Notes: generated by a model from the letters alone, not told the origin. A DNA stretch of 64,000 nt from Trichomonas vaginalis G3 (GCF_026262505.1 NC_067208.1:5093962-5157961); one strand, 5' to 3'. Counted from the first letter of the stretch, positions 19,901 through 29,257 are shown. Program-made: numbers and translations.

Positions 19901-20410
19901 TTGTTGTGTCTTTTGCAACTGAACGTCTTGAATTAATCTTCCATTATTTTCTTTACATTTCTCACAATGCTTTAAAAATCTTCTTTGGTTTTTCCTTTCT
20001 GGATCATCACGGATAGAATAAACTTCTTCTTTACAATATGGACAAACTTTATAGCCGGTGAGTGCTTCAACGTCTGTTATTCTGTCAGCGTGAAGTTTTC
20101 CACATGGACTCTGTGTTAATAAAATATTTACTGTTTCAAATTCTGGATCTATCATTATTGATTCCACTAATGGAAAGTCTACCTTATTTATGTCCACGTC
20201 TTCTGGTTGAGGATCACAATAATAGAAATCAATATTAACATTTAACATTCTCGCTAATCTCTCACTTTCTGATGAAATGTCAAACCCTTCATATGCATCT
20301 ATTGCTTCATTTAAATAGCTTCTACGAGTTTTAGGATTAACACCATCAGGAATGTTATAGAAGCGTTTAAATAACCTTCTACCTTCTGCTCTAATTTGAT
20401 TATCATTCAT
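16959..20410 (-). pseudogene. Protein-primed type B DNA polymerase of Polinton A with HNH module (broken)
   Basis: About 1,150 codons. In order: a zinc-finger-like N-terminal segment (CPYC...HCEKC), an exonuclease domain (ITFDFETLE, IIGFNSGKFDLNLIL, YCNKDVEIM), an HNH-type zinc module (CKMCG, LDRIDN, H, NCQLMCCYCN), then the palm motifs (GGYQMF, DFNSLYPS, NGSYGY, EGDTDSS). The HNH module sits between the exonuclease and palm parts. The protein would replicate the element from a terminal-protein primer, as in adenoviruses and phi29. The gene is broken. Confidence 0.85.
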
Positions 20411-20594
20411 TTTAGCGTTCCGTTTTTGTTCATTTATGTAAGAATAAAATTAAAAATAAATAAAAATAAAGTTTATTTTTTAAAGCCCATAAAATGAATT
20501 AAGAACACATAAATTTTTATCATCCGCGACGTGACGAATACATTTTAATTTACTCAAGAATGCGTACCCTGATACATTAAATCTAATTCCTGTC

Positions 20595-21596
20595 TTATTT
20601 AATTTCACAACTTTGAAAAGGAATGTATGAATAGCTATAAATGATGAGAAGATGTTTTATGGGTTGCTTCCATTTTTTCTGAAATAAATGAATAAATATA
20701 ATGTTATAAGTTTTCATATCTTTTATATTCTTAATAACGAATGGTATAGACCTTTCCACTTCATCTTCCTTCGGTGCTGTTCTTTCATATGAAACATTAT
20801 TAGTATCTTCAACAATGAAACCGCAATCACATAAAATTTTATATGTTCCAATGGTTTCTTTTGATATTTTATCTAATAAATCAAAAACTTTATCAACACC
20901 TGTGCATTTATTTAAATAATAATTTGTGTAAATATCATGATCTTCTTTCTTAATCGTATTAGTTGCATATGTCACGTTTTTAAGAGCTTTTTTGAATTTT
21001 TCGGAATCTAAAGGTGGTGAAAGTAAGATACAAGGGTATTCTTCATTATCAATAAATTGTAACTTATGTTTACGAATAAATTTAGTACCTTCTTCTGAAA
21101 GTGTTTCGTCTATTTCACCATCTAATAAATTTTGTGTTGATTCTGAGACATAATTTTTATATCTTTCTTCATGAGATTTCTGAACTGCTGATTCTGAAGC
21201 TGAGATATTCATTAAACCCTCTACTTCATTTTCATTATATTTTTCAACTTCTCTTAATTCCTTAATTTTTTCATCTATTTCATCTCTTATTTTTTCCAGT
21301 TTTTCAATTTCATCGTATTCATCATCATCTTTAATCCGTTCTTCATAATATTCAGGGAAAACATCAGGTTCTTTAGGTTTTTCTTCTTCAGATGTGGGAT
21401 ATAAGAAATTTATAACATCATCTTTATTCATTTTTCCATCATAATCTAAATCATTTAATAACTCGGCAAATTTTTGACAATTTCTTAAATAATATTTACT
21501 AACTTCATAACACATCTCATCTAATATATCCTTTATTTCCTCGTTTGTGAATCCTAATTTTTTAACGTCGTTAGTCTTGACGCTCATTTCATACAA
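20595..21596 (-). CDS. Acidic protein upstream of polymerase, Polinton A (333 aa)
   Basis: Whole frame of 333 residues between the polymerase gene and right TIR. The first 90 residues resemble the start of the B gene at 32376-33035 in pattern: an N-terminal helix, then a short EF-hand-like turn (DYDGKMNKDDVINFL in A; DYNGAISYDRIHEFI in B). An acidic Glu-rich coiled coil follows (residues ~100-125). Being directly upstream of the polymerase in both elements, it may serve replication (for example as terminal protein), but that is only inferred from position. Confidence 0.6.
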   Translation of the reverse strand: MYEMSVKTNDVKKLGFTNEEIKDILDEMCYEVSKYYLRNCQKFAELLNDLDYDGKMNKDDVINFLYPTSEEEKPKEPDVFPEYYEERIKDDDEYDEIEKLEKIRDEIDEKIKELREVEKYNENEVEGLMNISASESAVQKSHEERYKNYVSESTQNLLDGEIDETLSEEGTKFIRKHKLQFIDNEEYPCILLSPPLDSEKFKKALKNVTYATNTIKKEDHDIYTNYYLNKCTGVDKVFDLLDKISKETIGTYKILCDCGFIVEDTNNVSYERTAPKEDEVERSIPFVIKNIKDMKTYNIIFIHLFQKKWKQPIKHLLIIYSYSYIPFQSCEIK

Positions 21597-21657
21597 AATA
21601 AAAAAAATAAAATAATAAACATAACTAAGTTTTAATTTTTCGTAAGAAGTTTATTTT

Positions 21658-22038
21658 TCATTCATGAAAATAATTATTTCTAATTTCTTTTACTCTCTCG
21701 TACATACTAGATTTGAAGAATTCAGAACTTTTACCATAATCTCCTAAATGTTTTCTTATCTTATTGGTTTTCCATTCATTATATGAAACTGTATAAACTT
21801 TATCTTTATCTTTGCATCTTTCATCACTTCCAATATATTTATATTTCAATTTTGATTTATTGGTTTCATATTCATTAACGTTTAATAATTCACAGTCTTC
21901 CTTTTTAAATAAATGTTTTATGTATTCAGGATTAACAATTCTATAATATTGCTTCCCTTTAAATCTTTGAATATAAACAGGAACACCATCCTCTAAAATT
22001 CGATAATCTATTTTATCTGGTTTTACTTGTTGGGTCAT
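21658..22038 (-). CDS. TIR-embedded protein of Polinton A, right copy (126 aa)
   Basis: Whole 126-residue frame inside the right TIR. Basic, Tyr-rich; a short beta-hairpin-like N-terminal segment (YRILEDGVPVYIQRFKGKQYYRIV) is followed by a Lys/Glu-rich C-terminal part. No family recognised. The second copy lies at 1932-2311 in the left TIR and a worn relic at 1413-1530 in the sister element. A gene in the TIR is automatically present twice and can be kept alike by TIR exchange. TTTTTTTATTCTTACATAAATG is the leader on its strand (22 bases, AT-rich). Confidence 0.65.
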   Translation of the reverse strand: MTQQVKPDKIDYRILEDGVPVYIQRFKGKQYYRIVNPEYIKHLFKKEDCELLNVNEYETNKSKLKYKYIGSDERCKDKDKVYTVSYNEWKTNKIRKHLGDYGKSSEFFKSSMYERVKEIRNNYFHE

Positions 22039-22166
22039 TTATGTAAGAATAAAAAAATAAATTATTTTAAAAATAATATGTTAAAAAAATGATACAAAAT
22101 CGCTCGATATTGTATGAATTCTTACGTTTACAAAAAAAGTCACAAAACCCATCCTATCCTACTACT
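21660..22166 (-). repeat. Right terminal inverted repeat of Polinton A
   Basis: Inverted partner of 1804-2309. Ends CCTACTACT and is followed by the AGTTAT target duplication at 22167-22172. Confidence 0.95.
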
Positions 22167-22172
22167 AGTTAT

Positions 22173-22449
22173 TGAAATTAAACTTCGTTACAACGATATT
22201 ATACATTGAACTACCTTGTATTTGTCTTTTATTCGAGAGATAAAGCAGAATTATTGTAATTTTTGAGAACGCGCTCTCTATTTTGAATTGAAAAAAGAAA
22301 ATGAAATGAAAATATATAAATTCGAAATTTTATAATATTTCTATTCTATGATTGCTAAAGGTGGATTTCCATAGATGTCAAAGTCGGCGCATGGATATAA
22401 AATTCAGAAATAAAATTAATTTTCTATCGTCAACAACTCACTCGAGACT
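22173..22449. promoter_or_regulatory. Host intergenic DNA with TCA-type initiator
   Basis: AT-rich host flank right of Polinton A. TCACTC at 22438-22443, 12 bases before the ATG of the lectin gene, fits the trichomonad initiator (TCA plus pyrimidine plus A/T, usually within 20 bases of the start codon). Nothing else recognised. Confidence 0.5.
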
Positions 22450-23163
22450 ATGAACTGCTATTTCATCAACGCAGCACATCCAGAGTATCTCCTTACAATT
22501 GGTGATAAGAGCACTAAAACACGCGAAGGCCAGCTTATCATTTGGAAGTATGAAAAAGGACTTCAAAACCAATTCATGATTTTCAAGGAACGCATGGTTA
22601 ACGCTCTTTCTGGCCATCTTCTTGAACCATTCTCTAAGGAAAAGGGATCAATTGTTGTCCAGGACAGTGTTTACAAACGTCAGGAGAAATGGCACTATTA
22701 TCCTGACATGACAATTCGCAACTCTGCAGGTTATGTTCTCGATGTTCAAGGAGGCCGTTTCGAAGAAGGCACACCAATCATTCTTTGGAATAACAACGGC
22801 TCTCAGCAGCAGAAGTGGATCTTCTGCACTGTTCTCAAAACAGGAAGAAAGGTTCATCATCATCACCACCATCATCACAGATCTCATAGAACCTCATCTA
22901 CAACTGTTAAGAGAACAACAACAACAGTTACAATTGTCGAAACAAAGGAGGTTCCAGCAGAAGAAACCCAAGATAAGTCATTCTTCCAGAAAGTTGCTGA
23001 AAAGGTTTCAGAAGGCTTGTCAACATCTTCAGAATCTGATGATGATAAAGAACACGTTGAAGAGACACCTTCACCAGCTGGAAAGAAGCACCGCAAGAAG
23101 AAACACCATACAGGAGAACAACATAAGCACAGAAAGCACCACTCAAAGGAGAGCCAGGATTAA
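22450..23163 (+). CDS. Ricin B-type (beta-trefoil) lectin with His-rich tail, 237 aa
   Basis: Residues ~1-130 form an R-type lectin-like beta-trefoil: two subdomains are visible, FINAAHPEYLLTIGDKSTK and IRNSAGYVLDVQGGRFEEGTPIILWNNNGSQQQKWIF, the latter with the QxW signature. Residues ~134-141 are eight consecutive His, followed by a Thr/Val-rich stretch, an acidic stretch and a His/Lys-rich end (KKHRKKKHH, HKHRKHH). No signal peptide or membrane segment, so it is likely cytosolic; the trefoil suggests sugar or other ligand binding and the tail metal or acidic-surface binding (inferred). The initiator at 22438 supports this start. Base composition is richer in G+C than the flanking element, as expected of a host gene. 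Confidence 0.8.
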   Translation: MNCYFINAAHPEYLLTIGDKSTKTREGQLIIWKYEKGLQNQFMIFKERMVNALSGHLLEPFSKEKGSIVVQDSVYKRQEKWHYYPDMTIRNSAGYVLDVQGGRFEEGTPIILWNNNGSQQQKWIFCTVLKTGRKVHHHHHHHHRSHRTSSTTVKRTTTTVTIVETKEVPAEETQDKSFFQKVAEKVSEGLSTSSESDDDKEHVEETPSPAGKKHRKKKHHTGEQHKHRKHHSKESQD

Positions 23164-23484
23164 GCTTATTTCTTTCTGACTAAATTTTTCATATCATTCA
23201 TCTTCAATCATTTTTTGATATATTAAGTAAAGAAATAATGCGCGTTAAGACTAAAATCATTAAAACTCTTCTTTAAACCTATCAAAGGCGATATTTTTGA
23301 TAAAATTATTGGACATCTCATATTTACATATTATTTTTCGATATAATTGGCGATGAATTTGATATTTAAACAATTTCGTCTAAATTCAGTAGGAGAAAAA
23401 TAAAATATAAAATATATAAGATACGAAAACAGCTAATTCAATGGTAAAAAATATGTAATATTAACAAAAACCATACAATAAGTT
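23164..23484. other. Intergenic host DNA, convergent genes
   Basis: About 320 AT-rich bases between the convergent lectin and phosphatase genes. I see no gene or repeat. Confidence 0.6.
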
Positions 23485-24156
23485 TTAAGGCATATGCGAA
23501 ATAAGGCTAATTCCTCTTCGTCTCTTTGGAAAATAAAATTGCTTAATTGGGTTTCTTACATCCTTTGCAAAATAGCATTCTCTGAGCAAAGGAAGAGTAA
23601 CATTAAGCAATTTATCATCCTTTTCATCACCATTCCATGTTGGAATGATAATTCCATTATTTGGGTTAAGACAGAAGGAAATGGAATTATTGTCAACGGT
23701 AACTACCTCAGATAAGTCTCTTCCAAAGAGACTTAACTGCTTGATGAAATTGCCGTTCATGTATTTGCAATGTTCGCGGTGTAAAATTTTTGATTTCGGG
23801 AAATCTGGAATTAGTTCTCGAACAATAGCTGTTGCATACTCGATTACAGATGATGTATATATGTAAACGTTGAATAAATCAAGAGATTCCTGCAGAAATT
23901 CATCGACGCCTGGACGCTTCAGGACAAATACCGGGTAAGTAGTATTTCCTAAGCTTATATCAACTCTGAAGTCATATGGGGAGCTTTCTTCGAATGAAGT
24001 AAGAACTAAAGTTTCATCTAAATCTAATGCCAATATCTTTCGAAAATCAGTATTGACAACATCACTTCGGCTTGAAATCAGAGCATTCTGAACCACGTTC
24101 AGATGGAGATCCCTCAAAGAGCAACAGATGACACTACTATCACCTGCTAAGCTCAT
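23485..24156 (-). CDS. FCP1/SCP-like HAD phosphatase, 223 aa
   Basis: Residues 41-51 ILALDLDETLV contain the DxDxT catalytic loop (D45, D47) of the FCP1/SCP (NIF) branch of HAD phosphatases. Further family landmarks follow in order: FVLKRPGVDEFLQ, FNVYIYTSS (motif II), KQLSLFGRDLSEVVTVDNN (motif III Lys and the Asp-Asn), then a C-terminal DDKLLNVTLPLL. That is the whole catalytic domain, with no BRCT domain, so it matches small CTD phosphatases rather than FCP1 proper. Expected substrates are phospho-serines, for example in the RNA polymerase II tail; T. vaginalis-type tails are atypical, so the substrate is open. No TCA initiator is evident near this start. Confidence 0.85.
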   Translation of the reverse strand: MSLAGDSSVICCSLRDLHLNVVQNALISSRSDVVNTDFRKILALDLDETLVLTSFEESSPYDFRVDISLGNTTYPVFVLKRPGVDEFLQESLDLFNVYIYTSSVIEYATAIVRELIPDFPKSKILHREHCKYMNGNFIKQLSLFGRDLSEVVTVDNNSISFCLNPNNGIIIPTWNGDEKDDKLLNVTLPLLRECYFAKDVRNPIKQFYFPKRRRGISLISHMP

Positions 24157-24560
24157 GGTAGCGCTCTAAAATAAACGGTCACCTTGATTTATTTTACAAT
24201 AATCGGTCCATCATTAAAATATTTTAAATAAATTATGCCTTTGAGTATCTTTAGTTACTAAATGTTGATGAAAATCAATTCGGCATTCAATTTTTTTGTT
24301 TTAGTTAGCCACTTGATTTTTTTACGAGTAGGTGACAAAAGTGCATACTCTTAAATTAACCTTAAATGTTGATTTTTCGATATTTTCGGTATTAACCTTA
24401 TTGTAAATTTTTCTGGTGATAAATTTATCACACTGAGGTTATTTTTCCGGTGAGATTTTTAACCTTGATTTAATGAAATTAATATATATAAATTTTATTA
24501 TTTTTAATTTCGAATGAGTATAATAAAATATTTTTTTATATCGTCATAACTCTCATCACT
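24157..24560. other. Intergenic host DNA left of Polinton B
   Basis: About 400 AT-rich bases. The last ~100 bases read in the same frame as the host open stretch right of element B but contain stops and no ATG in that frame. No other feature seen. Confidence 0.5.
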
Positions 24561-24565
24561 GTTGT

Positions 24566-25119
24566 AGTTAGTATACATATCTTGGGTACGGCGGCACTGC
24601 GTTCCACCTTACCCAAGATAACGGTTTGACACTTTACAAAACCGCTGACGTATATTTTACAACACAAACGACAACACTAACTTAACCTTAAATATTTACA
24701 AAGCCGCCAACCACTTCACCTCACTAACATTTTCGCTAACGACTTCACTAATGAAAAAATAAACGTTCTCACTAACGTTCCCACTAATGTTCTCATTTAC
24801 AAAAGTATTGCAGCGCTTCCCATTGCTGTGCTTCACACAATAGTTCATATTCTTCAGTATCGCTGCTGTCACTCCAATCGTCAGAGTCAAAATCACTGTC
24901 AAAATAAATGTATGTAAGTTTTGACAAAGCTAATGAAACACGTTTACCGTTTGTATCTATTGCTTTTATATATCTCCCATTATGTTTATTGTCATAAACG
25001 CTCAAACTAACTTTACCCTTTCTCCCTCGTATCTGATAGAATGTATTTTCACGAGGAACGAAGAACAAATTCTTGAACTCATGACCGTTGTAGTTTGTTA
25101 TCTCAATAGTTTTCGTCAT
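24566..25119 (+). repeat. Left terminal inverted repeat of Polinton B
   Basis: 554 bp, inverted copy at 44827-45380. The outer 200 bases hold an inner palindrome (CTTGGGTACGGC against CCTTACCCAAG at 24582-24617) and a run of CACTAACG/CGTTCTCACTAACG units (24712-24795). The inner 330 bases are the TIR gene, and the repeat stops at its start codon. Confidence 0.95.
24793..25119 (-). CDS. TIR-embedded protein of Polinton B, left copy (108 aa)
   Basis: Starts MTKTIEITNYNGHEF (the start shared by both copies), with a beta-rich N-terminal ~75 residues (FYQIRGRKGKVSLSVYD, KAIDTNGKRVSLALSKL), then a very acidic linker (DSDFDSDDWSDSSDTEEYE) and an aromatic end. Compact beta domain plus acidic tail is seen in some chromatin- or DNA-mimicking proteins; that comparison is inference. 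No family recognised. Unrelated in sequence to the TIR gene of element A. Confidence 0.7.
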   Translation of the reverse strand: MTKTIEITNYNGHEFKNLFFVPRENTFYQIRGRKGKVSLSVYDNKHNGRYIKAIDTNGKRVSLALSKLTYIYFDSDFDSDDWSDSSDTEEYELLCEAQQWEALQYFCK

Positions 25120-25166
25120 TACATCCAAATAAAAATTTTCAGTAAAAATAAAACTAATGAAATATT

Positions 25167-25409
25167 TTATTCCTCACTGTCGTCTGCTTTCTCCAACTCT
25201 TCTAGCTTCTTCTTAAGTTCAGCAATGTTGTCCTCATGAAGTTTAATCTTTCTCAAAATTCCTTCTTTATCTAATGGTTGCTTTATCTTTCTAAACTGAA
25301 CTCTACCATCTTTCATAGTATGAATGTAAAAACCTTCTGGAATAGTTCCTGATTTAATGTATTCTACCAAAAACTTTTGTTTCATTGCTTCAGTGACTTT
25401 AGTCGTCAT
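25167..25409 (-). CDS. Small protein with FYxxxxKDG motif, Polinton B (~80 aa)
   Basis: Starts MTTKVTEAMKQKFL. It shares a motif, GFYIHTMKDGRVQFRKIKQPL, with the 142-residue protein at 27561-27989 (HPFYYVSQSKDGKIYVRKRKVPL), so the two are probably related by duplication. The last 30 residues form a Lys/Glu coiled coil. ATTTTTATTTGATTG precedes the gene on its strand. No function known. Confidence 0.6.
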   Translation of the reverse strand: MTTKVTEAMKQKFLVEYIKSGTIPEGFYIHTMKDGRVQFRKIKQPLDKEGILRKIKLHEDNIAELKKKLEELEKADDSEE

Positions 25410-25458
25410 TTCAATCAAATAAAAATTTTAATATTAAATAAAAATAACGTTATTTTTT

Positions 25459-25929
25459 TCAGTAAGGAAACGCAGGAGTTTTACGATTTATTTGAGGAGT
25501 AGGTTCTGGTTTAAATGTTGGAGTCGGTTTAGGAGTTGACTTTTGAATAGGAGTTTGTACTTCCATAGGTTCAGGAGTCATTGAAGGTTTTGCTTGTGAA
25601 GGCGTTGGTTTTGACGTTGGTTTTGGCGAAGGTGTTGGAGTTTGTTTAACTTCAGCTACTTCAGTATTATTTACAACATTTGCTTTATTTCTTTTCAACA
25701 TCATAACTGCTCCTGCTGTAGCTAGCAAACCTAGTGGGAGACCATATCTTATATAAGGACTTGACCAAATGCTATTTTTGACAGGAGCTGGTGGAACACC
25801 TAACCTTGGTGAGACTGCTCTTTGCCATTGTGAAGCTCGTAAGAAATATTCAATAGGTGCTCCATAATCGTTTGGTAAAGTTTGTTTCATAGATGGTGAA
25901 GGTTCACGAGAGCTTGATGAAGAACTCAT
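25459..25929 (-). CDS. Single-pass membrane protein with Pro/Thr-rich tail, Polinton B (156 aa)
   Basis: A Ser-rich start, a hydrophobic helix at residues ~70-87 (YGLPLGLLATAGAVMML) followed by basic KRNK, then a 65-residue repeat-like Pro/Thr/Lys tail (TPTPSPKPTSKPTPSQ and similar). This is the layout of a type of small virion or host-membrane protein with an extended stalk. Located next to the capsid gene. No family recognised. Confidence 0.6.
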   Translation of the reverse strand: MSSSSSSREPSPSMKQTLPNDYGAPIEYFLRASQWQRAVSPRLGVPPAPVKNSIWSSPYIRYGLPLGLLATAGAVMMLKRNKANVVNNTEVAEVKQTPTPSPKPTSKPTPSQAKPSMTPEPMEVQTPIQKSTPKPTPTFKPEPTPQINRKTPAFPY

Positions 25930-25959
25930 TTATAAGCTTTAAAAATAAACGTTCATCCT

Positions 25960-27533
25960 TTATTCCTCACTGTCGTCCGTAGCTAAGTTATAGTCATCTA
26001 ATCTTATTATGGGGATGCCATTAGCACGCACCTGAATGGCAAAGCAACAATCCCTCATAAATCCAATAAGTGGCTTTGGTACATTTTCAGTTGCTAGTTC
26101 AATAGGTCCTTTAACAGACAATTTGTATGTTATTGGAGCAGTAGATGTTTGACCTTGCTGGAAGCAAAAGTCCACTTCTGTTGGAAAACCACATAAGAAA
26201 TGTGTGTTGTCATAGCTATCCCATTTATGTTCCACACTACCATCATCCACCAATGACCTCATAACATCTTCATTAAATCCAATCATATCATTGTTTGTAT
26301 TGCAAGCGTTCGCAACCATTTCATAAAATACAGGTCCATATGATTTTTCAGGTTCTGCAGGCATATTTCCATAAGCTCCCATGGAAAGCTGAAGATATTT
26401 AAACTTAGGGTTCTCAAAATTAACATAATAGTTGTCTTTCTTTCTAAATAGTGCCCAAATACTTTTAACATTAATAGGCGTATAAGCTGCTGTAAATGTT
26501 GCACTTGAACTATCTGTATTCTTTGAGAATGAACCGTCCATAGGAATCCAATCCATAACTTTAACAGGAAAACATAAAGCCTCGTTTGTATAATGTTCTA
26601 CAAGTTCTGTATAAATGTTAGGGTCTAAAGAGAATGATTTTGGATGAATGAAACATTCATTAACATCCATCTTTGTTCGAAATAGTTGCTGGGTTACAGT
26701 TGTAATAGTAACTGTTCCACTAGCTTCTATTGCCTTTGTTATCATAGTGAATGGTTCATTCCATGGAACAAATTTATTTGTCGGTGGATTTGAATCTGAA
26801 GCAAATGCAACTTTAAGAGTTGGATTGAAAGCAACGATATCATTTACAGATATAGATGTGCATTGTAAGGCGTCGCTACTGAACTTTACTTTAAGCTGAA
26901 TGTTTCCTGCAAAAGCTGGAATAAATCGAATAGCTTCTAATGGAAGGAATCTTCTAACAGGAATTCTTAAACGAAGCTTAAAATCAAATGATTTTCCTGC
27001 TGTAATTGGACCACTAACAATTTGTCCTGTTCTGCGTGTTCCCGAATGACTCCATACATCTTCATGTCGAGTCTTTGAGAAAACATCTACTTTCTTTATT
27101 TGTTCGGTAGTTTGTGAGTTTGAAGTTATATATGCTTCTTCTCTTGCGTTGTCTTGAGAATATACGATACGACCATTTGCAAGGATTTGATATCCAGCAA
27201 CTGCATAGAAAGCGTCATCGAAACCAATCCAAAATCCTGGTGGTTTGTTTTATTGGAACCTGAACCAATTTCTTTATCTACAATAAATTGACCTTCCATT
27301 TTATACGTAATGAATGTATTGTAAAGGTCCAACATATTTTCACCAGGAGGTGAGAGATTGAATGTTACCCATGTGTTATCTTTAGCAGTTCCAGGTTGTG
27401 ATGGAATCTTTGCGTCAGAATATTTTCTATTAGTGTCACCAATTTGAACTGCATTGTCTATGATATCGAAATATGAGCGAATCTGATGAATATGCTCTGC
27501 TGGAGTAAATTCGTTTAGCTGTTCGTTCTGCAT
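25960..27533 (-). pseudogene. Major capsid protein gene of Polinton B, double-jelly-roll type (broken)
   Basis: About 520 codons, the Polinton capsid size, with a start MQNEQLNEFTPAEHIHQIRSYF. Readable parts contain aromatic, beta-rich segments typical of this fold (for example LRIPVRRFLPLEA, and TPINVKSIWALFRKKDNYYVNF). Its place beside small virion-type genes and its size mirror the capsid region of A. The frame is broken. Confidence 0.75.
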
Positions 27534-27560
27534 GTATTTACTTCAGATAAAAATATCTAT

Positions 27561-27989
27561 TTACTTCATTATTCTCACTCTTCTTCTTGGCATTCGTGGT
27601 GGAAGTTGTTTCTTGACATTTTCAATGAACTGTACATTCTCTTTTGTCTCAACTTCTTTCACTGGTGGGTCAGGGTTCTTTGACTCGGTTTGCTTTTCAA
27701 TGAAATTCACGAACTTTGCAATAAGCTCTTGGTTCGTTATTGAAAGAACATCTGGCTTCTTTTCTTCTGGTTCTATTGACTTTTCAGTTTGAATAGAAGG
27801 TTTTATATGGGCTTCGCCCTCGGTGCCATGCACCTTAATGTTGTCGCTTTCTGCATTCGCTAATGGAACCTTTCTTTTTCTTACGTATATTTTACCATCT
27901 TTACTCTGACTTACGTAATAGAAAGGATGTTGTATTCCTCCTGCGTCATTTAATATAATAGACTCTCGCTCTGATTTTGACAAGCTCAT
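27561..27989 (-). CDS. 142-aa protein with FYxxxxKDG motif, Polinton B
   Basis: Whole frame. N-terminal ~50 residues carry the motif HPFYYVSQSKDGKIYVRKRK shared with the small protein at 25167-25409; the rest is Glu/Lys-rich with a predicted helix (ITNQELIAKFVNFIEKQTE). A paired GC hairpin (27809-27834) lies inside the coding sequence, an unusual insertion site. No family recognised. Confidence 0.6.
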   Translation of the reverse strand: MSLSKSERESIILNDAGGIQHPFYYVSQSKDGKIYVRKRKVPLANAESDNIKVHGTEGEAHIKPSIQTEKSIEPEEKKPDVLSITNQELIAKFVNFIEKQTESKNPDPPVKEVETKENVQFIENVKKQLPPRMPRRRVRIMK

Positions 27990-28034
27990 TTTACATCGGT
28001 TAAAGTTTTAATTTTATTTTTTACCTGCAGTCAA

Positions 28035-28295
28035 ATGACTCAGACAAGCCCTACGGACAAGACCCAAGGGGTCATAGATGTTGAAGCATTGAAGAAAGAA
28101 ATTCGTGAGCAAATTTTATCCGAACTGAAGGAACAAAAACAAGAACAAAAGCCAGAGAGACCAAAGAGAAAACTTAGTGAAAAACAACTTGCTGCATTAG
28201 CTGCTGGAAGACAAAAGAACCCACGTTTGCTGGCGAAGAAAGCTAGAGAAGAAGCTGAAGCAAAAGCTAAAGAAGCTGAAGCAAAGAAAGAGTAA
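28035..28295 (+). CDS. Small basic coiled-coil protein, Polinton B (86 aa)
   Basis: Helical, with an acidic/hydrophobic first half (VEALKKEIREQILSELKEQK) and a very basic centre (RPKRKLSEKQLAALAAGRQK), ending in Ala/Glu/Lys repeats. Basic Lys/Arg-rich short proteins of this sort often coat or condense DNA inside particles; this is inferred only from composition. Divergent from the gene at 27561-27989 across a 45-base AT-rich spacer with ATTTTATTTTTTACC. Confidence 0.6.
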   Translation: MTQTSPTDKTQGVIDVEALKKEIREQILSELKEQKQEQKPERPKRKLSEKQLAALAAGRQKNPRLLAKKAREEAEAKAKEAEAKKE

Positions 28296-28319
28296 ATGGT
28301 TTATTTTTATCCGAATTAA

Positions 28320-29176
28320 ATGTATAGACAAATACCTTTATCTGTTGCGTTCAGTAGTGAAAACCCTGATGTCAAAATAAAGGGGAACAGAGTAACGTTT
28401 AAGTTTCCAACAGACTGGATTGTGAACATAAATGAAGAGAAGTACATTGGCATAACATCTATGTATATAACACGTGCTTTCAGAAAGGTTGACTTTATAC
28501 TTCAAGTCGAGATAGAAAATGACGAACAGTCTTTAAGCGCCCAAAACATTCACATATACAAATACTTTAAAGACGATACAACATTGTTGCAATGTATGAT
28601 TTCATTTAATGAAATGTTCGAGAAAAATTTTAACATTGAAGTACAAACTTTACAGCCTTTACGTGAGTTTCTTGCACAACTGAAAGAAGAAGGTAGTCAG
28701 CCACAACTTATAGACTTTCATTATGAATTTAATGAAAATGAAGATGGAACACATGACTGTCAGTTTGTTAATATTCACCATTCAATGAAGTAGCTAAAAA
28801 GAAAGAAAATCCATTACGTATAAGATTTCAAATCTCTGAACCAAGTGATGATTTCAAGAATGTTTTCAATTATTATGCAATGCTTCCGAGGAAAAATGAA
28901 TTTTCAAAGATTGTAACACCTGGCATTTGGGATAGAAAGCAAGCTATATTATATTCAAACTTAAGTAAGGGAGTTGAAAATGAGTTCATTGGTCATACAA
29001 GAACTACACCACTTCCTAACCCTAAATACTATAAATTAACTGGCTTCAATCGTGAGTTTTGGATAGACATGTTCTCCACTCATGACCATAACTGCCCAGT
29101 GTTCTTACCTCCAGACCATAAGGACTGTCTCTACATTGAAGCACAACTCTTAAACTCTACCATTGCAGTATTGTAA
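28320..29176 (+). pseudogene. Minor structural protein of Polinton B, copy 1 (broken)
   Basis: About 285 codons starting MYRQIPLSVAFSSEN after TTTATTTTTATCCGAATTAA. A C-terminal region starting GIWDRKQAILYSNLS and ending in a beta-rich tail resembles the C-terminal region of the gene at 43077-43957 (GIWSRENIVIKSSIS), so these are paralogues. Likely capsid-associated. Broken. Confidence 0.5.
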
Positions 29177-29257
29177 ATGACCTCATGGGCTTCGCCCTTG
29201 CCGCTAGCGGCTTATTTTTATCACAAATGACCTCATTACTGACAAAAATAAATGACC
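29177..29257. terminator. Paired GC hairpin between convergent genes (Polinton B)
   Basis: GGGC-ttc-GCCC at 29187-29197 and the perfect 12-bp palindrome GCCGCTAGCGGC at 29200-29211, followed by TTATTTTTA. It lies between the stop of the rightward structural gene and the stop of the leftward polymerase gene, where a shared 3'-end signal would be placed. It is one of five such pairs in the element. Confidence 0.6.

Larger units (their letters stand above)
1804..22166 (+). mobile_element. Polinton/Maverick element A, 20.4 kb, full length but broken
   Basis: Termini begin AGTAGTAGG and end CCTACTACT; the 6-bp target duplication AGTTAT lies at 1798-1803 and 22167-22172. The TIRs are about 506 bp and almost identical, which points to a young insertion or recent TIR homogenisation. 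Parts on the left run rightward (capsid, ATPase, structural proteins, penton-like, fibre); parts on the right run leftward (integrase, polymerase with HNH module, an acidic protein). A foreign-looking 4.2-kb block lies between. I see roughly ten or more interruptions across its genes, so it is a fossil copy despite the intact ends. Confidence 0.95.

Noticed and set aside
22858-22881. His-tag, that is vector contamination
   Set aside because: The eight His codons are embedded in a continuous host frame with further His/Lys-rich sequence and host flanks; no vector sequence.
22733-23179. Second frame over the lectin gene
   Set aside because: Ser/Gln-rich shadow of the lectin coding strand; the lectin frame has domain similarity and an initiator.
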